From UBA6772 sp965183875 (GTDB lineage: Bacteria; Bacteroidota; Bacteroidia; Flavobacteriales; UBA7430): a stretch of DNA of 64,000 nt. Of this stretch, positions 45,806 to 55,197 are shown one piece after another. The notes beneath the pieces were generated by a model. It had not been told where the DNA came from. It worked only from the letters and a program-made list of their open reading frames with translations, and made no database searches. The stretch covers positions 1 through 64,000 of the forward strand of contig CBCYMK010000031.1 in the NCBI GenBank assembly GCA_965183875.1, written 5' to 3'. The position numbers were made by a program, and so were the translations under genes. Each line of letters begins with the position of its first letter. The first letter of the stretch is position 1.

Positions 45806-46975
45806 TTAATTATGTGGTTGTTCTGGTAGCCATGATTTATAGTATCCTTCTTGTTCAATATCTACAGCTTCCTGTGTTAATTGAAGTGGTCTAAAAGGAT
45901 CTATCATAACCGCTAATTCTTCAGTTTCTTTTTTCCCTATGCTTCTTTCCATAGCACCAGGATGTGGTCCGTGAGGAAGTCCGCCGGGATGCAAAGTTAA
46001 CATTCCTTTTTCAATATTATTACGACTCATAAAATCGCCATCTACATAATACAAAACCTCATCAGAATCTATATTACTGTGGTTATAAGGAGAAGGAATT
46101 GCTTGAGGATGGTAATCGTACATACGAGGTACAAAAGAACAAACTACAAAATTATGCCCTTCGAAAGTTTGATGTACAGGAGGTGGTAAATGCACACGAC
46201 CCGTAATTGGCTCAAAGTTATGAATGGAGAAACCGTAAGGATAATGGTATCCATCCCAGCCAGCTACATCAAAAGGATGAGCCGCATAGATATATGGAGT
46301 AAGTTGATTGTGTTTTTTAATCACAATTTTATAGTCTCCTAGTTCGGAATGGGTTTCCAAATTTTCTGGCAATTTATAATCGCGCTCACAAAATGGAGAG
46401 TGCTCAAGCATTTGACCAAATTTGTTTCGGTAAGTTCTAGGTGTTAAAACAGGACTGAAACTCTCAACGATCAGCAATCTATTGTCTTCGGTATCGAATT
46501 CAAACTGATATACACACCCACGAGGGATTACCAAATAATCACCGTATTCAAAAGAAATAGAGCCAAAAGGAGACTTTAATCTACCCGTACCTTTATGAAC
46601 AAAAATCAATTCATCTGCCTCGCCGTGTTTATAGAAATAATCCATCGACTTTTTTGGAGCAGCCAGACTTACATGTAGATCACTGTTAAAAAGAACGGCC
46701 TTTCTACTTTCTAAATAGTCGTTTTCGGGTTTAACCTGAAAACCTTTAAAACTCCTCGGGAGTTTGTTCTTCTCGATGGCAACTTTTGGTTGCACATCTA
46801 TAGACTCGCCAACAGATTTCATCATTGTTGGTGGGTGACAGTGGTATAACAAAGAAGACATACTCGAAAACCCTTCGGTTCCAAATAATTCTTCTTGGTA
46901 TAATTCTCCATTTTCTTGCCTAGAAACAGTGTGTCGTTTCTGTGGAAAAACCCCTTGTTTATGGTAAATTGGCAT
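45806..46975 (-). CDS. hmgA: Homogentisate 1,2-dioxygenase
   Basis: This 389-residue cupin-fold dioxygenase opens the homogentisate ring in tyrosine and phenylalanine catabolism. Iron-site residues are in 'HLPPPVHQTFEGHNFVVCSFVPR' and 'LHPGGLPHGPHPGAMERS'. 'DEVLYYVDGDFMSR' is a family signature. It is directly followed by hppD (7-base gap), so the operon order is hmgA-hppD. A TAnnTTTG element lies just upstream. Confidence 0.93.
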   Translation of the reverse strand: MPIYHKQGVFPQKRHTVSRQENGELYQEELFGTEGFSSMSSLLYHCHPPTMMKSVGESIDVQPKVAIEKNKLPRSFKGFQVKPENDYLESRKAVLFNSDLHVSLAAPKKSMDYFYKHGEADELIFVHKGTGRLKSPFGSISFEYGDYLVIPRGCVYQFEFDTEDNRLLIVESFSPVLTPRTYRNKFGQMLEHSPFCERDYKLPENLETHSELGDYKIVIKKHNQLTPYIYAAHPFDVAGWDGYHYPYGFSIHNFEPITGRVHLPPPVHQTFEGHNFVVCSFVPRMYDYHPQAIPSPYNHSNIDSDEVLYYVDGDFMSRNNIEKGMLTLHPGGLPHGPHPGAMERSIGKKETEELAVMIDPFRPLQLTQEAVDIEQEGYYKSWLPEQPHN

Positions 46976-46995
46976 AGCTTACATTTTAAGAAAAC

Positions 46996-47003
46996 CAAAG
47001 ATA
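46996..47003 (-). promoter_or_regulatory. -7 promoter element of hmgA-hppD
   Basis: Read leftwards, TATCTTTG matches TAnnTTTG exactly, 20 bases before the hmgA ATG. The -33 element is not evident. Confidence 0.5.
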
Positions 47004-47081
47004 GGTGTTTTATCCAAGATGGATAAATGATATATCTCAGTAATTGTAATAAGGCATCGAAGTTGAATGTTTTAGATGAAC

Positions 47082-47804
47082 CTAAAAACTAAAGGCTACT
47101 TGATCCTCTTTTAGTAAATCATCATTTCTAAATCGCAAAAATATTTGGGCAGTTGCCAATACATCTTTTTCGCAGTATTTGGCAATGCGTTTTAAATCGT
47201 TTTCTTCCCAATAAACAGAACTTACCATACTCCCATCGATATCGTCTTTTGGCGTAGGGATATTAAAAATCTCACACAATAACTTTATGGAAGTATAGTG
47301 TTTATAGTCTCCAAACTTCCACAACTCCATGGTATCTAAATGCTGTATTTCCCAAGGTTTTTTACCTGCTATTTGTAGTATGGGAGGTAGAGAAACCCCA
47401 TTAATAAGCATTCTACGGCATATATAAGGAATATCAAATTCTTTGGAATTATGGCCGCATAATAATTGTCTGGGGTTGGAAAAATAACTTCCGTTTAACA
47501 ATTCGGAAAACTCCCCCAACAATAAAGCCTCGTCATGATTGTAAAAAGAACGCAATCGAAATTCTTTCACCCCCTCTTGGTAGTGAATAAAACCTACCGA
47601 AATACACACAATCTTTCCAAATTCTGAGAGTATCCCTGCACGGTCAGAATAATATTCTGCAGGAGACACCTCCTCCTTTCGTTGCCACTTGGTTTTATCT
47701 GCCCATAAATATTGCATCTGCTCACTTAGCTCAGTAAAAGAAGCTACACCGCTAACGGTTTCAATATCCAAAAACAAAATATGTTGAAGGTCTATATTAT
47801 TCAT
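47082..47804 (-). CDS. 3'-5' exonuclease, DnaQ/PolB-exo-like
   Basis: This 240-residue protein is of the predicted 3'-5' exonuclease family related to the PolB proofreading domain. Motif I is 'LFLDIETVSG', motif II is 'LCGHNSKEFDIPYICRRM', and motif III is 'YCEKDVLATAQIF'. These give the DEDD metal ligands. The substrate is unknown. The serine hydrolase gene lies 10 bases upstream on the same strand. Confidence 0.88.
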   Translation of the reverse strand: MNNIDLQHILFLDIETVSGVASFTELSEQMQYLWADKTKWQRKEEVSPAEYYSDRAGILSEFGKIVCISVGFIHYQEGVKEFRLRSFYNHDEALLLGEFSELLNGSYFSNPRQLLCGHNSKEFDIPYICRRMLINGVSLPPILQIAGKKPWEIQHLDTMELWKFGDYKHYTSIKLLCEIFNIPTPKDDIDGSMVSSVYWEENDLKRIAKYCEKDVLATAQIFLRFRNDDLLKEDQVAFSF

Positions 47805-47814
47805 CTGATTTCTA

Positions 47815-48969
47815 TTAATTAGGTATATCGAATTGCTGAATAATTTCTTTAATATAAAAATCTAAATCTGTAGTACACGCGCCTAGCTTAGGCTCTCTTT
47901 TATGCCCTAACCTAACAGCCACTAAATCGAGCGCAGGAATCACAATTACATATTGCCCATTTACACCTCTCATGGTATAAGTTGGGTATTTATAATCATT
48001 TTCATACAACCACCAAGAATAACCATAATGAGCTTCTAAATCACCCATTAAAGAAGCATTTACAAAAGCAGAATCTATTAATTGTTTCCCATTCCAATTT
48101 CCTTTATCCATATAAAGCTGGCCGAAACGAGCAAAATCTAATGCATTAGAATTTAGACAACAGTAAGCTTTTTCTATACCACCTTGGTCATCTATCATCC
48201 ACTCAGCATCATCGGTGGCATTCATAGGTTGCCATAATTTAAGAGAGAGGTACTCACTTAGACTTTGTCCTGTAGCCCTTTCTATAATTAATCCCATTAG
48301 CTGTGTACTTCCACTTTGGTAATGCCAATTTTCACCTGGCTTCTCCGTAAAATCTATGCTTAGCATTAAATCGTTTAAATTCTTAGTGAAATAAGCTTCT
48401 GCGGTAACACCAAAAGGGTTGTAGTAATCCTCATGCCAGTCCATCCCTGAGCTCATAGTAATAAGGTGCTTAATGGTGACCTGAGTATTAAAGTGGCTTC
48501 CAGGACGATCGTATTCCGGAATGAAATCTATTATTTTTTGATCTATACTCTCAATATACCCTTCTTGAATAGCGACTCCTATGAGCATTCCTACCACAGA
48601 TTTTGCCATAGAAAAAGAGTTGGTACGAGAGGTACGAGACCCAATGCCCCAATACGTTTCGTAACGGATACTATCGTTTTGAATTACCGTAAAGGCTACG
48701 GACTTATTTTGCGCTAACCGAGCTCTTAGTTCATCACTTATTTCACGTGTATTATAATCGTATGCCTGGGGCCATTGCTTTGGATTAGTAGTTTCTACCA
48801 ATCGATTATCGAAGTATTGATAATCTTCTATAGTAGCGGTATTATGTCCTTTTAAATAGCCGATTTTTATTGCCTTATAAACATAGGTTTTACCACTAAT
48901 AACTATATAAGCATTTGCTAGAACAAAACAGAAAACAAGGAATTTGATACTGAGCTTTAAGATTTTCAT
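47815..48969 (-). CDS. Serine hydrolase of the class C beta-lactamase family
   Basis: This 384-residue protein has an N-terminal hydrophobic anchor (residues 5-25). The SxxK motif is in 'NSFSMAKSVVGMLIG', the YxS/N motif in 'WHYQSGSTQLMGLI', and a C-terminal 'RLGHKREPK' takes the place of the KTG box. Such proteins act as esterases, D-amino peptidases or penicillin-binding-like enzymes. No evidence here favours antibiotic hydrolysis. It is periplasmic by topology. Confidence 0.88.
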   Translation of the reverse strand: MKILKLSIKFLVFCFVLANAYIVISGKTYVYKAIKIGYLKGHNTATIEDYQYFDNRLVETTNPKQWPQAYDYNTREISDELRARLAQNKSVAFTVIQNDSIRYETYWGIGSRTSRTNSFSMAKSVVGMLIGVAIQEGYIESIDQKIIDFIPEYDRPGSHFNTQVTIKHLITMSSGMDWHEDYYNPFGVTAEAYFTKNLNDLMLSIDFTEKPGENWHYQSGSTQLMGLIIERATGQSLSEYLSLKLWQPMNATDDAEWMIDDQGGIEKAYCCLNSNALDFARFGQLYMDKGNWNGKQLIDSAFVNASLMGDLEAHYGYSWWLYENDYKYPTYTMRGVNGQYVIVIPALDLVAVRLGHKREPKLGACTTDLDFYIKEIIQQFDIPN

Positions 48970-49592
48970 TAGGATTTATTTTAAGTTTGAATATAGGGAA
49001 TTCGCATGAATAAAGAAGCGAAGGAGGTAGAGGAATTAATTAGTAATTAAAAATTGATAGCTAACAATTAAAATTGTCTTTAACGACTCATTTGACTGCA
49101 AGACTGCGCAACTTTTTCCCCTTCCCGATAGCTATCGGGACATTTCTCCATCCTAGTCTTTACCGACTCATTGACTGCAAGACCTTTTGACTTTTTTTTC
49201 TCATTTACTCCAAGTATTTACCTTTATTGCTTCCACTTTTTCCTTGATGAAAAAGTTCCAAAATCCCGATAGTTATCGGGACATGTCTTCAATTAGTTCG
49301 TGTGTACCCATTTTCAATGGAACTCATGATTTTCAATACTTTCTTAACGTTCCATAAGCTTTAAAATGGTCAGCAAAATGAACTCCTCAAACTCCTTTTA
49401 GTCGTTTAAGTCAAACAACATTTAGCTACACCTGCCTACCGGCAGGCAAGCTCATTTTATACGCTTTTTTCACTAAAAGAAATGAGGACGAGAAATAAAA
49501 TTATTGGAGCAGTATTTTTTGATTTTCAAATCATTATTTCGTCTTTGTCTTCGTCCTTTGCTTTTAATCAATCATTGCTAATTAATAATTAC
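48970..49592. repeat. Repeat-filled spacer: inverted ~310-bp element and flanking repeat units
   Basis: No gene is seen in these 623 bases. From about 49060 to 49210 lie inverted pieces of the 102-bp-family unit with a CCCGATAGCTATCGGG palindrome at 49124-49139. From about 49187 to 49535 lies, in reverse, an element nearly identical to 62490-62810, including a second palindrome at 49265-49280. A short insert with the palindromic core CCTGCCTACCGGCAGG near 49432 is absent from the other copy. Another inverted unit end is at 49540-49590. Confidence 0.75.
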
Positions 49593-50582
49593 CTAGAGCA
49601 ATCCTTTTTCTAGTAGTCTTTCTGCGATTTGAATTGTGTTTGTAGCTGCTCCTTTTCTTAGGTTATCAGACACAACCCACATATTCAAAGTATTTCTAAA
49701 AGACTCATCGCGGCGAAGACGACCCACAAAAACTTCGTCTTTTCCTTCTGCGTATTTAGGCATAGGATAAGTATGTGTGTCTGTATTGTCTTGCACTATT
49801 AATCCAGTCGACTCGTGTAAAGTTGTACGAACTGTAGCCATATCGAAGTCCTTTTTAAAAGTAACATTAATACTTTCTGAATGTCCTCCCATTACGGGTA
49901 CACGAACTGCAGTAGCGGTAATACCAATAGATTTATCCCCTATTATTTTACGAGTTTCATGTACCAGCTTCATCTCTTCTTTGGTATATCCAGTAGAAGT
50001 GAAATCGTCGCAATGCGGGAGGCAATTTCTATAAATTGGATAAGGGTAAGCCATTTCCCCGTTCTTTCCAGACTCTTCATTTTCTAATTGCTGCATAGCT
50101 TTTACACCCGTCCCAGTAATCGATTGGTAGGTAGAAACAATTATTCGCTCTAATCCGTATAGCTGGTGTAATGGATTTAAGGCCAATACCATCTGTATAG
50201 TAGAACAATTAGGATTTGCGATAATTTTATCTGCTGCAGTAAGCAGATCACCATTAATCTCTGGAACGATCAATTTATAATCTGTCTTCATTCTCCAAGC
50301 AGAAGAGTTATCGATCACAGTTGTACCAGCTGCAGCAAATTTTGGAGCCCATTCAAAAGAACAAGAACCACCTGCAGAAAAAAGAGCTAAATCTGGTTTA
50401 AGATCTAAAGCGTCTTCTAAACTTTGCACCTTATAGTTTTGTCCTCGCCAAGAAATCTCTTTCCCCACTGACTTCTCCGAAGCTACAGGAATTAACTCTG
50501 TAACAGGAAATTTACGCTCTGCCAACACTTTTAACATTATACTCCCCACCATACCAGTGGCACCTACAACAGCTACTTTCAT
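49593..50582 (-). CDS. asd: Aspartate-semialdehyde dehydrogenase
   Basis: This 329-residue enzyme reduces aspartyl phosphate to aspartate semialdehyde for lysine, threonine, methionine and diaminopimelate synthesis. The N-terminal dinucleotide motif is 'VGATGMVGSIML', the catalytic Cys is in 'IANPNCSTIQMVLAL', the substrate-binding region includes 'YQSITGTGVKAM', and the catalytic His is in 'RVPVMGGHSES'. It is preceded by a TATATTTG element. It stands alone between two repeat-rich spacers. Confidence 0.96.
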   Translation of the reverse strand: MKVAVVGATGMVGSIMLKVLAERKFPVTELIPVASEKSVGKEISWRGQNYKVQSLEDALDLKPDLALFSAGGSCSFEWAPKFAAAGTTVIDNSSAWRMKTDYKLIVPEINGDLLTAADKIIANPNCSTIQMVLALNPLHQLYGLERIIVSTYQSITGTGVKAMQQLENEESGKNGEMAYPYPIYRNCLPHCDDFTSTGYTKEEMKLVHETRKIIGDKSIGITATAVRVPVMGGHSESINVTFKKDFDMATVRTTLHESTGLIVQDNTDTHTYPMPKYAEGKDEVFVGRLRRDESFRNTLNMWVVSDNLRKGAATNTIQIAERLLEKGLL

Positions 50583-50599
50583 AATCGATAATTAGATGC

Positions 50600-50607
50600 C
50601 AAATATA
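50600..50607 (-). promoter_or_regulatory. -7 promoter element of asd
   Basis: Read leftwards, TATATTTG matches TAnnTTTG, 17 bases before the asd ATG at 50582. The region just upstream (50616-50660) is an ATTTGAAN octamer array, which may obscure the -33 box. Confidence 0.5.
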
Positions 50608-50615
50608 GGTTATAT

Positions 50616-50660
50616 TGATTTGAAAATTTGATGATTTGTTGATTTGAAAATGAAATAGGG
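50616..50660 (+). repeat. Octamer array ATTTGNNN upstream of asd
   Basis: At least four 8-bp units of the form ATTTGAAA/ATTTGATG/ATTTGTTG run in phase. Similar octamers occur at 17915-17960 and 62108-62133. Period 8 distinguishes these from the heptamer arrays. Confidence 0.5.
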
Positions 50661-50914
50661 ATTAGATACAAAGTGAAGTTAGTTTTGAGCAAAAAGTCAA
50701 GCCAGTATTAGAGTGAAAATGGAAGATTAAAAACGGAATGAGGGAAGAGTAAAGAGGGATGAGGAAAAAGATTAATGGTGCGTGTTAGTAATTAGTAGCT
50801 GGTATCTAGTACATAAACTCCTAGTAGATGGGAAAGTCTTCGACAGCCCTACCACGGTAGGTAAATCAGACTGACATTCAATGTGGGATGAGGGTCCCGA
50901 TAGCTAACGGGAAG

Positions 50915-51485
50915 GGGTGAAAAAAAGTCGAAATGGTCTTGCAGTCAAATGAGTCGTTAAGGACTAGGATGGAGACAAGAAGTGACTGATTAAAAACGAA
51001 GGACAAAGACGAAGACGAAATGAAGAGAAAAAAGTCGAGCAGTCTTGCGGTCAAATGAGTCGGTTAAGGACTAGGATGGAGAATGACTAATTAAAAAACG
51101 AAGGACGAAGACGAAGACGAAATGATGAGAAAAAAGTCAAAAGATCGTGCAGTCCATAGGTCGGTTAATGACTAGGATGGAGAATGACTAATTAAAAAAC
51201 GAAGACTAAGACGAAGACGAATAATGATGAGAAAAAAGTCGAGCAGTCTTGCGGTCAAATGAGTCGATTAAGGACTAGGATGGAGAATGACTAATTAAAA
51301 AACGAAGGACAAAGACGAAGACGAAATGATGAGAAAAAAGTCGAGCAGTCTTGCGGTCAAATGAGTCGATTAAGGACTAGGATGGAGAATGACTAATTAA
51401 AAAACGAAGGACAAAGACGAAGACGAAATGATGAGAAAAAAGTCAAAAGATCGTGCTGTCCATAGGTCGGTTAAGGAGTAGGATG
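50915..51485 (+). repeat. Tandem array of a 102-bp unit (about 5.5 copies)
   Basis: The core 'GTC(GAGCA)GTCTTGCGGTCAAA' starts at 51034, and equivalent positions recur at 51136, 51238, 51340 and 51442, exactly 102 bases apart. A less regular copy begins at 50927. Each unit holds a GTC-led 8-bp block, the phrase GGACTAGGATGGAG, the phrase GACTAATTAAAA and a GACGAA-type hexamer block. Units differ by few substitutions, and some carry a variant core (AAAAGATCGTGC). It fills the divergent spacer between asd and the lamin-tail protein. No ORF of note. Confidence 0.85.
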
Positions 51486-51486
51486 G

Positions 51487-51550
51487 GCTTCGAGTGCCTC
51501 AGCCTGACAAAAAATGCTCTGTATTCTGACTCCAAGCTTTTTATTCTTCT
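51487..51550 (+). repeat. Array end block: CTTCGA motif plus CTGTATT heptamers
   Basis: After the last 102-bp unit come 'CTTCGAGTGCCTCAGCCTGAC' and heptamers of the kind CTGTATT/CTGACTC. The same end block closes the array at 57908-57985, and its heptamer part recurs at 59436-59482, 61527-61565 and 63113-63152. Confidence 0.6.
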
Positions 51551-51591
51551 TTTCGTACCTTACTAGAATACTTATATAATATAATCTTACT

Positions 51592-54123
51592 ATGAAATAT
51601 TTAATCCTAGCTCTATTGAGCAGCCAAAGTATAATGGCACAAATAAGCGATAATTTCTCTGATGGAGATTTTACAGAAAACCCTAAATGGTTCGGGAATA
51701 CACAAAATTTCGAGGTAGATACTAATTATCAATTGCATCTTATTGCCCCAGCTATAACCGGGAATTCCTATTTGTGTTTTGAAAGTAATATACTAGAAAA
51801 TTCCACTTGGGAAATCTCATTAAAAATGGACTTTAATCCATCTTCTTCTAATTATTTAGACTGGTATATATTAGCTAGTGACACCGTTCTAGAACAAAGT
51901 AATGAGGCCTACTTTATACGAATTGGTGGTACAGGAGACCAAATAATTCTTTATAAAAAAGAAGGTGAACAAAATACAATGCTGATAGAAAGCACAGAGG
52001 CAATTGTCAATACAAATCCGGTAGACATACGCTTGAAAGTAACAAGAGAAATTGGAGGGAATCTTACTATGTGGGTAGATTTATTAAACGATACAAATTG
52101 GAGTTTTATTGGAACTACCACAGACACAACCGAAATAAACACTCGCTATTCGGGCATCAATTGTAAGTACACCTCTACAAGAAGCAATAAGTTTTACTTC
52201 GATGATTTTAATATCGATGGAACACCATTTATTGATAGTATTCCACCAGAATTAGTGACCGTAGAACTCATGGATTCCTCTAGTATTTTATTGGAGTTTA
52301 ACAATAAAGAAGAACTAGAATTGACAAATCATCAGTTTGAAATTATACCCAATATAAACTTCCCGAGTTCGATTAATCAGACTGAAAATTTAACCCTCTT
52401 ACAATACGACAACAACTTTCCTGTTAATGAAGATTTTCAATTAAAAATCACTTCTATTAGTGATTCAATAGGGAATTTTATGAGCGATACAATTATCGAT
52501 TTCTACCTACAAGAACACCAACGGTTTGACCTAATTATAAATGAGCTTATGGTGGATCCAGAACCCTTAGTTCAGCTAGAAAACATAGAATATATAGAAC
52601 TTTATAATAGAGCAGCCTACACGATAAATCTCATCAACTGGGTCTTAGTTATAGATGCTAAGGAATACCAAATAGATTCGCTAAGCCTGAAGTCAAATGA
52701 GTACTTAATTATCCATAATGCAAATGATTCTTTGTTTTTTACAGAGCAAAACTCTTATTCTATCCCATATTCTAACTTGAATAATACAGAGGGTTATATT
52801 GGTTTATTTGATAACGATGAGGAACTTATTCACGAAGTTTATTACTATAAAAACTGGTATAAAAATACGAACAAAGAAAATGGAGGATGGTCTTTAGAAA
52901 TGATAGACTACAACAATTATTGTACAGGAACAGAAAATTGGAATGCCTGTGAAAATACATTTGGTGGGAGTCCGGGCTTACCCAATAGCACACTACAAAT
53001 AAACCCAGACAGTACCAAACCCAAACTAACCAAAATCACTATTCTAGGAGAGGAGGAAATTCAATTAAACTGGTCGGAAAACCTATACGACTCTACCCTT
53101 TACCTATTTAATTCCTATGAGTTCTCTAATGGGTTAATCCCACAAGAAATTCATCACTTTATGGATGAAACAAGGATCCAATTTTTCGGAGCTATTAGCC
53201 CAAACATAAGCAACCAAATAAATATTACAGAGCTGAAAGACTGTCAAGGAAACACAAATTCTATACGAGAAGAATTTACCCTTGGAGTTTGGCCTGAATA
53301 CAATCAAATTATCATCAATGAAATTCTGTTTAATCCTAAAACAGACGGCTACGATTATATAGAGTTATACAACAAATCAGACAGCTCTATTGATTTTTCC
53401 AAATTACTCATAGGAAACTACGAATCTCAACAAGAGTCAATCCTAAACACCGAAATTATAAGCGAATCTATATATTCAATACCAGCGAAAAGTTATGTGG
53501 TTTTGTGTAAAGACACCACGTGGCTAAGTACAAACTACAATAGAGATGCTGAGGCTATTTATATGGAACTAAACCATCTTCCAAGTTTTCCAAATAGTGA
53601 GGGATCGATAGCCATTAGTGATATCGCTTATCAATTGATAAACACAGTAAACTACACCGAAGAGCAGCATTTTCCGCTATTAGAAGATGTAGATGGGGTT
53701 GCTTTAGAGCGACTGAACCCCGAAAGTGAACAATGGTTTTCGGCTGCTTCGACAAATAATTATGGCTCGCCAGGAAAGGAGAATTCTCAATTTATTTATC
53801 AGAAGAAATCAAAGGCTACACTAATTGTAGAACCCGAAATTTTCAGCCCAAACAACGATGGAGAAAAAGATTTTACCAGTATTGTATTGCAACTGGAAGA
53901 ATCTGCTAAAACAAGTATTTACATCTACAATAAACAGGGGCATATGGTAAAACTAGTTTGTAAAAATGAACTGGTGAACTCCAATGCTAATTGGATATGG
54001 AATGGCCTAGATTCTGATGCTTTTAGACTCCCAATTGGGATTTATATTCTAGTAGCAGAGATGATAAATGGAAATGGAGAAGTGGAAATTCTACAAGAGC
54101 CTATTGTAATCTCAGGGTATTAA
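51592..54123 (+). CDS. Secreted lamin-tail-domain protein with CHU_C/FlgD-like C-terminus
   Basis: This 843-residue protein has a signal peptide ending MA before Gln17. Residues 20-210 look like a jelly-roll/LamG domain ('DNFSDGDFTENPKWFG', 'WEISLKMDF'). Two lamin-tail domains begin near 314 ('LIINELMVDPEPL') and 573 ('IIINEILFNPK'), each with 'YIELYN'. Ig-like segments lie between them. The C-terminal domain from about 750 starts 'IFSPNNDGEKDF' and ends 'LPIGIYILVAEMINGNGE', typical of surface proteins sorted by type IX secretion. Role unknown; surface anchoring or substrate binding is inferred. It is flanked by tandem arrays on both sides. Confidence 0.85.
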   Translation: MKYLILALLSSQSIMAQISDNFSDGDFTENPKWFGNTQNFEVDTNYQLHLIAPAITGNSYLCFESNILENSTWEISLKMDFNPSSSNYLDWYILASDTVLEQSNEAYFIRIGGTGDQIILYKKEGEQNTMLIESTEAIVNTNPVDIRLKVTREIGGNLTMWVDLLNDTNWSFIGTTTDTTEINTRYSGINCKYTSTRSNKFYFDDFNIDGTPFIDSIPPELVTVELMDSSSILLEFNNKEELELTNHQFEIIPNINFPSSINQTENLTLLQYDNNFPVNEDFQLKITSISDSIGNFMSDTIIDFYLQEHQRFDLIINELMVDPEPLVQLENIEYIELYNRAAYTINLINWVLVIDAKEYQIDSLSLKSNEYLIIHNANDSLFFTEQNSYSIPYSNLNNTEGYIGLFDNDEELIHEVYYYKNWYKNTNKENGGWSLEMIDYNNYCTGTENWNACENTFGGSPGLPNSTLQINPDSTKPKLTKITILGEEEIQLNWSENLYDSTLYLFNSYEFSNGLIPQEIHHFMDETRIQFFGAISPNISNQINITELKDCQGNTNSIREEFTLGVWPEYNQIIINEILFNPKTDGYDYIELYNKSDSSIDFSKLLIGNYESQQESILNTEIISESIYSIPAKSYVVLCKDTTWLSTNYNRDAEAIYMELNHLPSFPNSEGSIAISDIAYQLINTVNYTEEQHFPLLEDVDGVALERLNPESEQWFSAASTNNYGSPGKENSQFIYQKKSKATLIVEPEIFSPNNDGEKDFTSIVLQLEESAKTSIYIYNKQGHMVKLVCKNELVNSNANWIWNGLDSDAFRLPIGIYILVAEMINGNGEVEILQEPIVISGY

Positions 54124-54960
54124 AAACAAAGGAAAAAGACGAAGACAAAGTGATGATTTTAAGAAAGGTCGTGCAGTCTTGCGGTCAAATGAGTCGGTTA
54201 AAGGCTAGGATGGAGAAATGTCCCGATAGCTATCGGAAAGGGATGAGTGAAGAATGAAGGGATGAGGAGAAAATGACTGATTAAAAACGAAGACGAAGAC
54301 AAAGACGAAATGATGGGGAAAAAAGTCAAATGGTCTTGCGGTCAAACGAGTCGGTTAAGGACTATGACTGATTAAAAAACGAAGACGAAGACTAAGTGAT
54401 GATTTTAAGAAAGGTCGTGCAGTCTTGCGGTCAAATGGGTCGTTAAAGACTAGGATGGAGAAATGTCCCGATAGCTATCGGGAAGGGATGAGGAGGAAAT
54501 GACTGATTAAAAACGAAGGACGAAGACGAAGACGAAATGATGTGGGAAAAAAGTCGTGCAGTCTTGTCAAATGGTCGGTTAAGGACTATGACTGATTAAA
54601 AAACGAAGACGAAGAAGACTAAGTGATGATTTTAAGAAAGGTCGTGCAGTCTTGCGGTCAAATGGGTCGTTAAAGACTAGGAGGGAGAAATGTCCCGATA
54701 GCTATCGGGAAGGGATGAGGAGAAAATAACTGATTAAAAACGAAGACGAAGACAAAAACGAAATGATGTGGGAAAAAAGTCGTGCAGTCTTGCGGTCAAA
54801 TGGTCGGTTAAGGACTATGACTGATTAAAAAACGAAGACGAAGACTAAGACTAAGTGATGATTTTAAGAAAGGTCGTGCAGTCTTGCGGTCAGATGAGTC
54901 TGTTAAGGGCTAGGATGGAGAAATGTCCCGATAGCTATCGGGAAGGGATGAGGAAAAAAA
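54124..54960 (+). repeat. Higher-order tandem array, period about 217-255 bp, with palindromes
   Basis: About 3.5 copies of a compound unit: AAGAAAGGTCGTGCAGTC, then TAGGATGGAGAAATG, then TCCCGATAGCTATCGGGA, then a GACGAA block, then a second shorter core with AAGGACTATGACTGATT and another GACGAA block. The palindrome recurs at 54222, 54477, 54694 and 54927 (spacings 255, 217, 233). Each compound unit contains two variants of the basic unit, so this is a repeat of repeats. There is no ORF. It ends 14 bases before the SRP RNA 3' end. Confidence 0.8.
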
Positions 54961-54974
54961 AGGCACAAAAAAAA
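54961..54974 (-). terminator. Terminator tail of the SRP RNA
   Basis: On the minus strand the terminal helix of the SRP RNA is followed by a run of eight T. This makes a simple intrinsic terminator at the gene's end. Confidence 0.6.
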
Positions 54975-55070
54975 GGGCAAGCTACTTAAATCACAGTGCT
55001 CAACCCTCTACCCTTGCTGCGTTCCCGCCCTGGGGGAATTCGAGGGGAGCGACTTGTCTAAGACTTGCCC
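54975..55070 (-). ncRNA. ffs: Signal recognition particle RNA, small bacterial type
   Basis: About 96 nucleotides fold into one long hairpin closed by GGGCAAG at the 5' end and CTTGCCC at the 3' end. The apical region reads CCCAGGGCGGGAACGCAGC followed by AAGGGTAG, which is the conserved SRP domain IV with a GGAA-type tetraloop and the Ffh-binding internal loop. The 5' end is placed by TATCTTTG just upstream. With Ffh it targets membrane proteins to the translocon. It lies between a tandem array and glyS. Confidence 0.9.
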
Positions 55071-55074
55071 CGCG

Positions 55075-55082
55075 CAAAGATA
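55075..55082 (-). promoter_or_regulatory. -7 promoter element of the SRP RNA
   Basis: Read leftwards, TATCTTTG matches TAnnTTTG and ends about 5 bases before the predicted 5' end of the RNA, the spacing expected for a transcription start. Confidence 0.65.
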
Positions 55083-55146
55083 CTAATCTTTGGTTTTTGA
55101 ACTACCTAAAACTTAGAAATATTAAACAAATTATGGGCACAAAAAA

Positions 55147-55170
55147 ATCCCTTCGTAAAACGAAGGGATT
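55147..55170 (-). terminator. Terminator of glyS
   Basis: AATCCCTTCG-TAAA-ACGAAGGGATT forms a strong hairpin. On the minus strand it is followed by a run of seven T, as expected for the end of the leftward glyS transcript. Confidence 0.8.
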
Positions 55171-55197
55171 CAATAGTATAAGTGAATTTTCAGCTCT

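Noticed and set aside
44640..45858. Two separate glyoxalase-fold genes instead of one hppD
   Set aside because: The two parts join end to end as one HPPD chain, including FLPGY and NPAPLGLKYIDHMV in the gap region.
47815..48969. Beta-lactamase resistance gene
   Set aside because: The SxxK/YxS fold is shared by many esterases and peptidases, and an N-terminal anchor with RLGHKR in place of KTG does not point to antibiotic hydrolysis.
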